DNA of 64,000 nucleotides from Trichomonas vaginalis G3 (GCF_026262505.1 NC_067207.1:33882082-33946081); one strand, 5' to 3'. Positions 43,895 through 54,010 are shown, counted from the stretch's first letter. Program-made: numbers and translations. Notes: generated by a model from the sequence alone, not told the origin.

Positions 43895-44359
43895 TTATAA
43901 AACATCAATCAATTCGACTGCAATATTAATATCATTAGCATAGGGCATTGCACGTTTTATCTTCTGGTACGTATATCCCATGCCCTTTAATTGTTTGTAC
44001 ATCTTCTTCTTTTCAGGTTGAAGAGTATTTAAATATTCTTCTTCTTCATTCAAACATTGTTGAGTGTTATCAATCATGTAACAGACTAAATACTGGCAAA
44101 TTATATTGGCCAATGGATCATTATCGCTTAGAATTTTGCCATCTTTGATTAGCACTAGATTATCTTTGATAAAATCAGGATACTTCTGTTTTATTTGATT
44201 ACATACATCGCCTATTGTTGAATCTGCTCTACAACTAATTTTGAAAAAACCAATTTGATGATGGAGAATTTCGATTTCGGTATATCTATTTGATCTAACG
44301 CTTTCAGATCGTCTGCTTCTATGATGAGTGTCAAGAAATTCATTGCCAAACCAATTCAT
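43895..44359 (-). CDS. Ubiquitin-like plus UBA-like protein
   Basis: 154 residues from the ATG at 44359; an earlier non-ATG opening would add a hydrophobic leader of 16 residues that I think is 5' untranslated sequence. Residues about 28-95 form a ubiquitin-like fold (IEILHHQIGFFKISCRADSTIGDVCNQIKQKY, then LVLIKDGKILSDNDPLANI). The last 45 residues (LKGMGYTYQKIKRAMPYANDINIAVELIDVL) look like a UBA domain, with the MGY word in place of MGF. Ubl-UBA proteins of the Rad23/Dsk2 kind carry ubiquitinated substrates to the proteasome. This one is very short and lacks the usual middle domains, so the role is inference. Confidence 0.62.
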   Translation of the reverse strand: MNWFGNEFLDTHHRSRRSESVRSNRYTEIEILHHQIGFFKISCRADSTIGDVCNQIKQKYPDFIKDNLVLIKDGKILSDNDPLANIICQYLVCYMIDNTQQCLNEEEEYLNTLQPEKKKMYKQLKGMGYTYQKIKRAMPYANDINIAVELIDVL

Positions 44360-44476
44360 TGACAAACAAAAATCGAGATTTAGAAAAAATAAAAAAATTG
44401 CCAACAAGAAAATATAAAAATTAATTATTATGCTCTATTGCTTTTATTTTCTTAACAAAACAAACAAAATCGTATT

Positions 44477-44974
44477 TTAAAAGGGAAGCTTTGATAAATC
44501 ATTTTGAATATCTCTCTCCGTACATTGAAAGAATGCAAGTATTTCTTCAAATGATCTAGGGTTATTCCTTTTTCCATGCGAAGTCTTCTTCTGTACATTA
44601 TTATTCACTCTAGGAGGAGACGGAACAAGGGTCAAAGGCAATATCTTCGGAGGAGACCTTTGAGTTGGAGGTTTAAAAGATTTAATTGATTTTTGTTTCG
44701 GAACTGCTATTTTATTAGATTCATTAGAATTTTGAATTGAATTCGGTGTAGTATTAATTTCTTGATCAGAATCTATCTGGATCAAGTAGTTTTCAACCTT
44801 AAAAGGGGTTCCATCTAATAAAATTTCTCCATCGAATTGTGATGAGAAAACAACCGAACGATTTATATCTAACAATTTGATCCATTGCGTATCTGCAACA
44901 TCCATAAAGCCATCCTGCCACTTCTTATCTCTCTGTGTAAGTCTTGTTGTGAATAAAACTTTGAATCTTCGCAT
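44477..44974 (-). CDS. DUF2439 protein (Mte1/Dbl2/ZGRF1 N-terminal-like)
   Basis: 165 residues. Residues 1-70 match the DUF2439 domain: FKVLFTTRLTQRDKKWQDGFMDV, then KLLDINRSVVFSSQFDG, then FKVENYLIQID. This is the same order as the N-terminus of human ZGRF1, S. cerevisiae Mte1 and S. pombe Dbl2, which bind D-loops and work with Mph1/FANCM-type helicases in recombination. The rest is a polar linker with SPPKILPLTLVPSPPR and a C-terminal helix (SFEEILAFFQCTERDIQNDL) that may bind a partner. No helicase is fused, as in yeast Mte1. It lies on the same strand as its neighbours at both sides. Confidence 0.75.
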   Translation of the reverse strand: MRRFKVLFTTRLTQRDKKWQDGFMDVADTQWIKLLDINRSVVFSSQFDGEILLDGTPFKVENYLIQIDSDQEINTTPNSIQNSNESNKIAVPKQKSIKSFKPPTQRSPPKILPLTLVPSPPRVNNNVQKKTSHGKRNNPRSFEEILAFFQCTERDIQNDLSKLPF

Positions 44975-45268
44975 TTTATTTCGAGGAACTTCACCGGGGA
45001 AGTAAATTAGAAATGGTCAAAAATATCACCAATGCAATTAGTGAGGATAATGCGCTAATAACCATAAAGTTTTCTATGATATTTGTCATATAATCGTAAA
45101 ATTGCTATTTAATAAAAGGAAATGTGGAATTATCTCATATTGCCTGATATATATCTTAGGCAACACATATCTATCAAATACTTGAAAGACAATCAATTCG
45201 AATTTTGAATGCATAAATAAATAAAGCGCGTAATAAAAGCGTTTAATATACAAACAAACAGAAATATA

Positions 45269-47587
45269 TTATTGTAATAACAATTTTGCGACAGTTGTTC
45301 TCTTTTGCAAAACGCTTCTGAGAACATATAAACATTGAGAGCTCCGAGTACATAGATCAGACGATTTCGGAACATTTTTGAGAATAGAAATAACAGTTTT
45401 CGGAAGTAAATCAGCAGCAATTAAGAAATTGTTCATCATTTTGAACGAAATCGGGACATAATTCGGAACAGCGAAGAAACCATCTGAATTTACTTGGGAC
45501 GGGATATTAACTTCTATAAATCTTGCCAGAAGCTTCATCAAGTCAGCATAAACAATCGGGTTTGACATTTTCAAAATTTGGATCAAAACTAAATCATTTT
45601 TAGCAATAAATTTTTCAAATCTATCTATATCACGAACAGTAACAGCTTTTAGAACTTTATAAGCAGCATGAGCAACTCTATAATCCGAATGAGAAATGAA
45701 TGAGATAAAAACCATTGCGTAGTCATCACATGTGGCATCAATCTAGAATATCTTAGCAACCATATCTATTTTCAACCGAATGCAGTCAGGATCTTTGTTT
45801 TTGTCAATTGATGCAACGAGATTTGCAAAAAATGGGGATAATACATGTTCCAACGACTCACATGGCTTTTGAAAATTCTTGTAATTCAATCTAATTATAA
45901 ATAAAACCGTTTCCTTCAAAAAAGAAATGGAACTTTTTGTATCTTTCGTCAAACACTCAGCGGCAACGAGTTGGAACCATCTCAAGTTAGATATAAATGT
46001 TGATGGAACATATGGATATTGCAACGAGTACAAAAAAGAGAAAATTTTGTTTTCGTAATTAAAATTTTTGAAATTAAAGGATTTGCTCATAAACATCGCA
46101 TTTCCTATATTCGGATATTGCTGGATACAAATTCCTAGCTTCCTTGTTAGTATGAAATTCGAAAGAAAGTAGAAATCCGTGAAAATTGATTTCGAAATCG
46201 TTTCAAAGAAAGGAGATTCATTGGAATAAAGAGATCCAACGAGGATATCAATCACTGTGAGTGGGACCATCGGAAATTCAACAATCATGTCAATAATTGT
46301 CTCTTTAAACTGATTTATGTAATTTGTCATGGAAGAAATCAAAGATTTGTGGTCTTTCGTTACTATTGATAAGAGTTTCTTACAAAATGGAAGGTTCTTG
46401 CAAATTCTTTCGATTCCGGAAAAAATTAATTCTCTCTTCGAAAATTGCCACAATTTTTCATAAGTTTCCCTGTTTTCTATAACGATACTTAGCTCTGTAA
46501 GGAAGTCATCGATGTGTGGATGGTAGGGATGAGGAGTAGATGGAGAAAATCTCCAAATTAAAATTGAAAACCTAAAAAACTGAAGAACATTCAATTTCAA
46601 GAAAAAACCGACCGGAATAATCTTCTTTGACGAAGCGTTGATTATGGAAATCATATTGTTATCTGAAATTGAAAATGGATCTTGATTTAAAAAATTTAAA
46701 AGGTTTTCTATGGTTATTTGCTTTATATCTTTTCGCGATGCATCGTATATAACAGGCTGCGTTCGATATAATGGCTTTGAAGGACCAAACAAAACTAATT
46801 CTTCGATAATGTTGTTTGGAAATGAACTTTGATTTAGTTTTCGCTTTCTACTATTGCTTTCACTGCAATCATCCATTAGCTCTTCGTATAAGTACCATTT
46901 CTTGATTGTTTCCTTAGAATTTTGAATTCTTTTGTAAAAATCGTTTTCTATTATGATTGGCTGAGTTTGTTCTTTTGAGAACTTCGGCATTTCTTTTGTT
47001 GGCATTGTTTCTAGCTTTAACAAAGAAGAGAATTCTTGTGGTTTAAAAGTTTGCAATCTGATCTCTTCTGTATCAGTTCCGGAACTTCTTCGATGTTTTA
47101 GATAAAATTTCTGGTTGATTTGAAGTGACTTCTGAAATTGTAGTTCAAAATTTGAATTTTCTTTGTCAAACCATTGTTTTGATTCTTTAACATAGTCATC
47201 GTATGTGTCAAATTCATCTGGTAGTGGCATACGCGAATAGGTAAATACAGGCCATGGATTTTCATTGAAAATTAATTCGGAATCTTTATATTCTTCATTG
47301 TTTTTTATAACCAAATCCTGTTCATTTAAATGCCTGACGTATATTTTAGAAAATATTCGACGATTGGATCTAACAGGTCTTCTGAAAAAAGCAGAATAAA
47401 ATTCCGAAGAAAAATCTTGATCTAAAGGCTGAACTCTTTGTTTCTATTTAACAATACTATCAATGTATTCCTTTTCCGAATGAAAATCATTCGGATTAGG
47501 AAAACACAGTTCGTTCATTTTTTTGAAATCAAAATTCAATAATTTACAAATCGCCTGAATTGAAAATCTGTAAGTTTTAATGTACAT
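45269..47587 (-). pseudogene. Large helical host gene with two in-frame amber codons
   Basis: From the ATG at 47587 one frame runs 772 codons to 45269, interrupted only by TAG at codon 48 (47444-47446) and TAG at 45743-45745. Protein-like sequence continues on both sides of each: IDSIVK, stop, KQRVQPLDQD; and MVAKIF, stop, IDATCDDYAM. The N-terminal part is polar; from about 250 on the chain is helical and armadillo-like. No family recognised. No trichomonad intron signals were seen around the stops. It could be a young pseudogene, a read-through gene or consensus error. A GTCACTTTTTG box lies about 45 bases before the ATG. Confidence 0.65.
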
Positions 47588-47768
47588 CAATAGCTAGTGC
47601 GAAATCTCGATTTCTGATTTACACAGCAAAAAGTGACAAAATAGCATTTCACTCTTATTAGATAAATTTTTCATTTCGAACTATATTTTGCTTTTTTAAA
47701 ATATTGTAATTAAAATTTTGATAAAATCTGACATTTATTTCTGAAAACAATAAATTTGCAAAGGAAAT

Positions 47769-50700
47769 TTATTTCTTCCTTCTCGGAGCGAAAGGATCAT
47801 TAATAACTTTCTTTTGAGGTTGCTCTGGTTGTTGTGGCTGTTGCTGCTGCTGTTTCTTCTTGTCTTCGATCGTCGCCTGCTTCAAATCGACCTTCTGCAT
47901 TCCGGCGAATGGATCCTTTGGCTGGCCAGCGCTGGACTGGCTGCCGAATGGGTCGAATCCGCCGCCTGCGTTGTTCGAAGATGATCCAAATGGATCTGAT
48001 GAGTTCTGTGGCTGTTTGGCTGAGGAACCAAACGGATCGTTTCCAAATGGATCTGATGAGTTCTGTGGTTTGTTTGACGGAGCAGCAAATGGATCACTAC
48101 TGTTGTTTGGCTGATTTCCTGATTTCTGTGAGTTATTCGAAGGATTGCCAAATGGATCATTTGATGGTCCTCCAAATGGATCTGATGAGTTCTGTGGCTT
48201 GCTGTTGCCAAATGGATCATTTCCGTTACCGAATGGATCTGATGAGCCCTGTGATTTGTTATTTGAAGGTGGAGCTGCGAATGGATCATTTCCAAATGGG
48301 TCGGATGAATTCTGTGGTTTACCTGATGGAGCTCCAAATGGATCTGAAGAGTTCTGTGGCTTATTATTAGAAGATGGGCCGCCAAATGGGTCATTTCCGT
48401 TTCCAAATGGGTCGGATGAATTCTTCTGTGCTGGTTTTGCAGCGAATGGGTCATCATTGCCATTTGAATTAGCAGATGGAGCGCCAAATGGGTCAGAAGA
48501 ACCCTTTGGAGCTGGTTTGGCAGAGAATGGATCATCATCAGCCTTTGCGGCTGGCTTTGTTGGGGCTCCGAATGGATCATCGTTGTTGTTGTTTCCGAAC
48601 GGATCAGCAGATTTCTGAGCCTTTGGTGCTCCAAACGGGTCAGAAGCATCATCCTTCTTCGCTGCAGCTGGGGCTCCGAACGGATCTGACGATTTCTGAG
48701 ATTTCGGAGCTCCGAATGGATCCGACTCATCTTTCTGGGCCTTTGGAGCACCGAAAGGATCATCGTTGTTTCCAAATGGGTCGGCTGACTTCTTGTTGTC
48801 CTGTTTCGGAGTTCCAAACGGATCATCGTTATTTCCGAACGGATCTGACGATTTCGCTGCCTTTGGAGCACCGAATGGGTTATCGTTGTTTCCAAATGGG
48901 TCGGCTGACTTCTTGTTGTCCTGTTTCGGAGTTCCAAACGGATCATCGTTATTTCCGAACGGATCTGATGATTTCGCTGCCTTTGGAGCACCGAATGGGT
49001 CATCGTTATCCTTCTTCTCGGCTGGTTTTGCGGGTATTCCGAACGGGTCATCGTTGTTTCCGAACGGATCAGCAGATTTCTGAGCTTTTGGAGCTCCGAA
49101 CGGGTCATCGCTCTTTGGCTTGGCATCAGCCTTCTTCGGAGCACCGAATGGGTTGTCGCTGTCTGCGAACGGGTCGTCGGACTTCTTAGAATTGTTTGAT
49201 GGAACGGAAAACGGGTCATCTGAAGCAGCTGGGTTTCCGAACGGGTCTGCTGATTTATTTGCAGCAGGTTTTGCCGGCGCTCCGAACGGATCATCGTTTG
49301 CCGATGACTTATTTCCGAATGGATCTGAAGATTTCGTCGACATTCCAGCGAACGGGTCATCGTTATCCTTCTTTGATGGAGCAGATCCAGACGACATTCC
49401 AGCGAACGGGTCGTCGTCGTTCTTTGCTTTGGAGGCTTTCATTCCGCTGAAAGGATCATCGTTGTTCTTCTTTTGGCCGGCCACGGACATTCCTCCGAAC
49501 GGGTCATCGTTCTTAGCGGGCGGTTTCTCATCGGCAAAAGCGAAAGGATCGTCAGATTTCTGCGGAGATCCGAAATCTTTGTTTCCATTTGGAAGGAGCT
49601 TCTGGAATCTCCTCTTTCCGACAACAAGCGACTGAAGGACCTCGATGGAAACGTCGGCGTCGCTGTTCTGAGACTGCACAATCTCCATTGCGCGGTGAAC
49701 AAGAGCCATCTGGCACGTCCTTGCGATTTCGCCGGCGGAGAGGCCCTCTGTGCCCTGTTCGAGGTCTTCTGGAGTGGTCGCGGAGTGGAGAAGAGTGTTT
49801 TTGATGGAGCATCTGATGATTTCAACGCGGCCTTGGCGATCTGGCATTGGGAACTCAATGACTTTGTCCAAGCGACGGCTGCGCTTGAAATCTTTTGGTA
49901 TTGAGTCGGCGGATTTCGCTGTTCCGATGAAAACAACGCGTGGATTGTCAATGCACCGATCGATAGCGGAAAGGAGGGCGTTGGAGAGATGGTTGTCGGT
50001 TGCTGTATCTGTAAGAGAGATGGGATCGCAAATCAAGTCAATGTCGTCGATGAATAAAATTGATGGAGCTTTCTCGTAAACTCTGTCAACGAAGCGTTTG
50101 AGAATAAATGCGGCATCGTTAGGAGATTTAGTAAGGAGGTCAATCGCTTTGATATATTCGAAATGGCAGGGAGTTTCATTTGAAATCGCTCTTGCAACGT
50201 AAGATTTGCCAGATCCGGACTGTCCTGTGATGAGGATACCGGAAGAAGGTCGAACACCAAAAGAACTAACTAATTTTGGTTGTAAAAGCGGAAACTCTAT
50301 TAATTTGCGAATTTGATCGATTTGCTTGTGGAGACCACCAATAGAATCATAAGACACCGTAGAGAAGTTGATATTTTCGCGATGTATTGGTTGATTTCTG
50401 TATAAAATCACTTCTTTGTCTTGGATGATTACTTCTTCTTCTGGAGAGCAGTTTACAACTTTAAATTCGATAACACGGTTAAGCGCGTAGACAGGAATAA
50501 TCTGATCCCTTCTTATCGGCATTCCGACAAAATCATAGTTTGAAGCGTAAAGGAGATCGATGATTGACCCATCTATTCCATCTATTGTCTCGGATACTGC
50601 AGAAATAATGACATCATCGGCTTTTGCAACTTTCTCAGCTGCTTCTACGACAACTGTTTGTCCTAAGAAGCAGTGAATGTTATTTCTTACAGCGCGTGGT

Positions 50701-50894
50701 ATTTGGATGTTTGCGATTGGACATTCCTCCTTCGACGAATACAATTTGACGAGAATTGATTCTTTTGATTGAGTTTTTATTCGAACGACTTGTCCTTCGC
50801 GGAAAGATAGTTGTGCCATCTTTTCCGGTGACATAAATACATTAAATCCGTCTTTTTGACATTGATCAACAAAAAAGGCGGATGGCGCTTGCAT
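47769..50894 (-). CDS. Cdc48-like N-D1 ATPase fused to a DPF-repeat tail
   Basis: 1041 residues from the ATG at 50894. Residues about 1-180 follow the Cdc48/p97 N-domain (VRNNIHCFLGQTVVV, IDGIDGSIIDLLYASNY, MPIRRDQI, IEFKVV). An AAA+ domain at about 185-430 has Walker A GQSGSGKS (224-231), Walker B ILFIDDID (about 279-286, with Asp where the family has catalytic Glu) and the RRLDKVIEFPMPDRQGR box. No second AAA domain follows. Instead about 590 residues hold some 45 DPF motifs (SSDPFG, NDDPFG) plus two DNPF, ending in a Gln-rich patch. DPF motifs bind the alpha appendage of AP-2 and related ears, as in Eps15. A link to clathrin coats is inferred. The antisense frames of the repeat are shadows. 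Confidence 0.88.
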   Translation of the reverse strand: MQAPSAFFVDQCQKDGFNVFMSPEKMAQLSFREGQVVRIKTQSKESILVKLYSSKEECPIANIQIPRAVRNNIHCFLGQTVVVEAAEKVAKADDVIISAVSETIDGIDGSIIDLLYASNYDFVGMPIRRDQIIPVYALNRVIEFKVVNCSPEEEVIIQDKEVILYRNQPIHRENINFSTVSYDSIGGLHKQIDQIRKLIEFPLLQPKLVSSFGVRPSSGILITGQSGSGKSYVARAISNETPCHFEYIKAIDLLTKSPNDAAFILKRFVDRVYEKAPSILFIDDIDLICDPISLTDTATDNHLSNALLSAIDRCIDNPRVVFIGTAKSADSIPKDFKRSRRLDKVIEFPMPDRQGRVEIIRCSIKNTLLHSATTPEDLEQGTEGLSAGEIARTCQMALVHRAMEIVQSQNSDADVSIEVLQSLVVGKRRFQKLLPNGNKDFGSPQKSDDPFAFADEKPPAKNDDPFGGMSVAGQKKNNDDPFSGMKASKAKNDDDPFAGMSSGSAPSKKDNDDPFAGMSTKSSDPFGNKSSANDDPFGAPAKPAANKSADPFGNPAASDDPFSVPSNNSKKSDDPFADSDNPFGAPKKADAKPKSDDPFGAPKAQKSADPFGNNDDPFGIPAKPAEKKDNDDPFGAPKAAKSSDPFGNNDDPFGTPKQDNKKSADPFGNNDNPFGAPKAAKSSDPFGNNDDPFGTPKQDNKKSADPFGNNDDPFGAPKAQKDESDPFGAPKSQKSSDPFGAPAAAKKDDASDPFGAPKAQKSADPFGNNNNDDPFGAPTKPAAKADDDPFSAKPAPKGSSDPFGAPSANSNGNDDPFAAKPAQKNSSDPFGNGNDPFGGPSSNNKPQNSSDPFGAPSGKPQNSSDPFGNDPFAAPPSNNKSQGSSDPFGNGNDPFGNSKPQNSSDPFGGPSNDPFGNPSNNSQKSGNQPNNSSDPFAAPSNKPQNSSDPFGNDPFGSSAKQPQNSSDPFGSSSNNAGGGFDPFGSQSSAGQPKDPFAGMQKVDLKQATIEDKKKQQQQQPQQPEQPQKKVINDPFAPRRKK

Positions 50895-51539
50895 CTTTTT
50901 TAAATTTTTTTTTACCTTGAAAAGTTGACGATAGTTGTTCTTCACAAAAATGTATAATCTGCCTTTTATTCAATGGATAATTAGTGTACATTATAAATAT
51001 AATGATGTGATGTTGATTACAAAAAATGTTATTAAATTGAGGAATTTGGAGTTTAATAACTTTTGTAAGCCCATAATGATTAATCACACATGCTACACTC
51101 AACTCATTAAAGCTATAGATATCATTACTCAACTGTGTTTATTATTGTTTTATCTCGAAGGATTGATTCTTATATGAAACAACTCATCGACATATTTCAT
51201 TTCGCTTTATACACATGTGCTAAAAACAGATAGTTATGTTCTCTAATGAGTTTTGCTTAGCGTAATTAATTATTCATATATGATTTTGTGAGTGAAATAT
51301 TCTTGATCACATATCTGAGATGTGCATATCATATAGCTATATGGGGTGATGCAAATGCATGACGGTAAATCATATGATCAGTGGTTGTTTATGCAGTCAC
51401 TTTTCAACTAAAAGATCAGACTGTAGTTTGATTAATTATGGCATCATCAATCATTAGTCATGAAGAAAACGTAATTCGTTCTTTTTCGATATTAAAACGT
51501 GACATTATAAAAAAAAATTAATTATAAAAAAAAATTACA
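50895..51539. other. Divergent promoter region
   Basis: About 645 bases between the Cdc48-like gene and the gene at 51540, transcribed away from each other. It holds GTCAACTTTTC about 40 bases before the Cdc48-like ATG and GTCACTTTTC at 51404-51413, about 130 bases before the other start. No gene seen. Confidence 0.5.
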
Positions 51540-52478
51540 ATGGGGGACGAAAGAGCTATTCTATCTAGGTTTCATCAGATTTTAACTTTCTTCACGGCAA
51601 AGATAGAAACTCTTAGTCTCATTGTCACAAATATTGGGGAATATTTTAAAGGATTATTTTCGTTTACACTAGATGACGATCTTCGCGACATCTCCGACTC
51701 CGATGAGGATTTTATGGAAAAATCTCGAAAGTTCTTAGATCGGTATAGTGTCAAAGAGCTGACTGAAATAATTAATCAAACAATTTTACCCGAAAAAGTT
51801 AAAAAATTAGGAATAGACGACTGGTATGTTGAATTTAATCTTCAAGATCCAGTGACTCATTATTTATATGTTCGCACACATCAATGTAAAGAAGATGAAA
51901 AATTTATTGCCTTCATGGCAGCATCTTTGAATCAAAGGGATGGCAAGTATGACTTATTCCACGTTCGATGGTTCGCATTACAAAACCCATTAGGCGAATT
52001 TACGAACGCAAGACCACGATTACCTGGCCAGAAGTACCCAGGCACGGGATTTGGCAGAGACTGTGTTCGTCTTACTTACTACTTAGCGAGGAAGGCCGGT
52101 CGAGACGGAATTCTCAATTCTCCAGAACATTTTCACAACGCTTACATGTACGACTTCTGTTATTTCGTAGATCCCCAGCAGGAGGGCTGGTTCAGAAAGC
52201 TGAAGAAGGATCTGAGAAAGGATATAAAGAAAAAGGGCTTGGCACTGGTAAGCTGGGCAATTTATCTCGGCTGCCTCAGGGAAAAGGGGAACCCTGTAAA
52301 GTGGGAAATGAAAGAACAGGCTATGCCGATTTCTCTTAGATATTACGCTGTATTTTTCCTCCCTAGATATAACTACATAATGGAAAAGGCTAAATACGAA
52401 AGTGGCCCGTTTACAATCGATTGGGAATTGGCTGAGAAACAATGCTTAGACAAAATACTATTTAACAACCCTAATTAA
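51540..52478 (+). CDS. Conserved-looking protein of unknown function
   Basis: 312 residues. I do not recognise the family with certainty. Residues about 95-250 look like a compact, conserved enzyme-like domain (ARPRLPGQKYPGTGFGRDCVRL, RKAGRDGILNSPEHFHNAYMY, FVDPQQEGWFRKL, SWAIYLGCLR) with many Gly, Pro, Trp and His. The N-terminal 90 residues are helical and acidic. The middle (about 51960-52330) is clearly richer in G+C than the neighbours. I have the impression of similar words in uncharacterised bacterial proteins, which would suggest lateral transfer, but this cannot be shown here. Confidence 0.6.
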   Translation: MGDERAILSRFHQILTFFTAKIETLSLIVTNIGEYFKGLFSFTLDDDLRDISDSDEDFMEKSRKFLDRYSVKELTEIINQTILPEKVKKLGIDDWYVEFNLQDPVTHYLYVRTHQCKEDEKFIAFMAASLNQRDGKYDLFHVRWFALQNPLGEFTNARPRLPGQKYPGTGFGRDCVRLTYYLARKAGRDGILNSPEHFHNAYMYDFCYFVDPQQEGWFRKLKKDLRKDIKKKGLALVSWAIYLGCLREKGNPVKWEMKEQAMPISLRYYAVFFLPRYNYIMEKAKYESGPFTIDWELAEKQCLDKILFNNPN

Positions 52479-52720
52479 GTTTTATTTTTTATTGTTTATT
52501 ATTATTTTTGTTTTGTGTTCATATTATGTATTGCTGTAAATATATAGTGTTTTATTCTGTCTACAAATTATACCGATTTAAAAGGAAAATTTAATATTTC
52601 CAAAATAATTGAACTAAATAAAGGTTTCACAACTCAGTTCTTAATTAAAAACAATTGATTTCTATGTAACCTACAAATATAATCAAAATTTTAATATTAT
52701 CAAAAAAATAATAGAGAATT

Positions 52721-53842
52721 TTAAATGTAATCAAATAAAATTGTTGGAAAATCGTCATAATTTGTGACGGTATGAGTTAAATAAACAGCAGCTGTCGGAA
52801 TATAAACTAATAAGAAAGGAATTGTCAGTAACCTCGACATTCTTGTAGTAAATAACCTATCTATTGCAGGGATAACGGCCATAGTTTCAAATGGAAGCAT
52901 GAATCGCATTGCATATTGATTCAACAAGAAAAATGAATTTATAAACCAAATCAACGCAGATAAGAATAAAGGGAATGATCTTTCATATAAACATATAATA
53001 GAGAATAAGTTAATTGCATAAAAACAAAAATTTCCATGAATAAGCCTCAATTTGTCAATTGAAACAAAATTCTTGAATAACTCATGCAAAGGATAATCTT
53101 GCACCATTAAATCAATAGGTTTGTTCAAACATAAATGCCTTACAAAATTTCGATCATAAATTCCATAATAAAACAATGAGAAAATACCTACAACAGATCC
53201 AAACAGATAAATAAACATTGGTAAGCGTCTCCCTTTGATTATATATAAAATATTGAAAATAAAGATTAAAATGAGTGATTCAGCTCTACAATATGTGGAT
53301 ATTGCAATTGTAACAAAATTTAATAGGTAATTTCCATTTCTGTAGAAAATAAATGATAATAAAACGAAGCAGAAGAAAAGATTATCTCCACATGCGGATA
53401 GTTTAAACAATGTACCGAAAAATGGCGCAAAGCAGTATAATATTGTTGAAAATAATGGATTTTGAACTAAATTGTAAATTTTAAGAAATCTGTTGAACAA
53501 ATATATAGAGATTAATGCTACCGTAATGCTACTTGCAATAATGACTGTTTGATAATTGCTTCCTAATAACTTAATAAAGATCATATCTAAATAACTTTGT
53601 AATTTCAATGACGGAAGTTTGTTTCTTATCTCTGAATGCTCTTTGTTCGTAATTTCTAGGTAGGCTGATGCATAATAATTGAGTGAATCTTGATAAATAA
53701 TGAAATAATTATATTTGCATGTTTTTTTGCAGTAATAATAGAATGAAAACGCAAAAACGAGGTATATTGCCCAACATATCAAGTCATGATAACATGGAAG
53801 CCAAAAAAATCTTGGTAATTTTTTACTTTCATATGATTTCAT
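52721..53842 (-). CDS. Multi-pass membrane protein, possibly a GT-C type glycosyltransferase
   Basis: 373 residues with about nine to eleven predicted transmembrane segments starting at about 17. Between the first two is a luminal loop with acidic residues (YQDSLNYYASAYLEITNKEHSE). Short charged loops such as YCRAESLILI and KGRRLPM follow. The layout (large first loop, many helices, an Arg/Glu loop in mid-protein) resembles GT-C mannosyl- or glucosyltransferases of the ER, but I see no diagnostic signature. No signal peptide apart from the first helix. The last host gene before the right-hand Maverick; its start lies about 70 bases from the element end. Confidence 0.6.
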   Translation of the reverse strand: MKSYESKKLPRFFWLPCYHDLICWAIYLVFAFSFYYYCKKTCKYNYFIIYQDSLNYYASAYLEITNKEHSEIRNKLPSLKLQSYLDMIFIKLLGSNYQTVIIASSITVALISIYLFNRFLKIYNLVQNPLFSTILYCFAPFFGTLFKLSACGDNLFFCFVLLSFIFYRNGNYLLNFVTIAISTYCRAESLILIFIFNILYIIKGRRLPMFIYLFGSVVGIFSLFYYGIYDRNFVRHLCLNKPIDLMVQDYPLHELFKNFVSIDKLRLIHGNFCFYAINLFSIICLYERSFPLFLSALIWFINSFFLLNQYAMRFMLPFETMAVIPAIDRLFTTRMSRLLTIPFLLVYIPTAAVYLTHTVTNYDDFPTILFDYI

Positions 53843-53911
53843 TTTTTTTAGATGTCAAAATCTAAAGGGAATTCAATAAATTAATAAAACATCTCTTCTG
53901 GAATAAAGAAT

Positions 53912-54010
53912 AAAAAAAAAAAAAAAAAAAAAAAAGGTAGTGGGGCCTCCAGGCACTTCGTGCCCTCTAGCCCTGAAGATGTTTAGTATAACTTTGTCCG
54001 GACAAGTAAG
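53912..54010. repeat. Maverick left terminus with A24 and GC-rich module
   Basis: A24 (53912-53935), then GGTAGTGGGGCCTCC, a GGCACTTCGTGCC hairpin (53952-53964) and CTCTAGCCCTGAAGATG. This is the reverse complement of the module at 22880-22965 with few differences. Only one module copy is present here, against two on the left element. Confidence 0.75.

Noticed and set aside
43895-44407. Signal peptide on the Ubl-UBA protein
   Set aside because: The hydrophobic leader depends on a non-ATG start upstream of a good ATG at 44359, and a secreted Ubl-UBA protein would be unlikely.
45743-45745. Intron removing the in-frame TAG
   Set aside because: No GT-rich 5' site or ACTAAC-type trichomonad 3' signal was seen around it, and the frame is continuous on both sides.
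47834-49951. Several long open frames antisense or out of frame to the DPF tail
   Set aside because: They are by-products of the repetitive DPF codons. Only the minus-strand frame joins a recognisable Cdc48-like domain.
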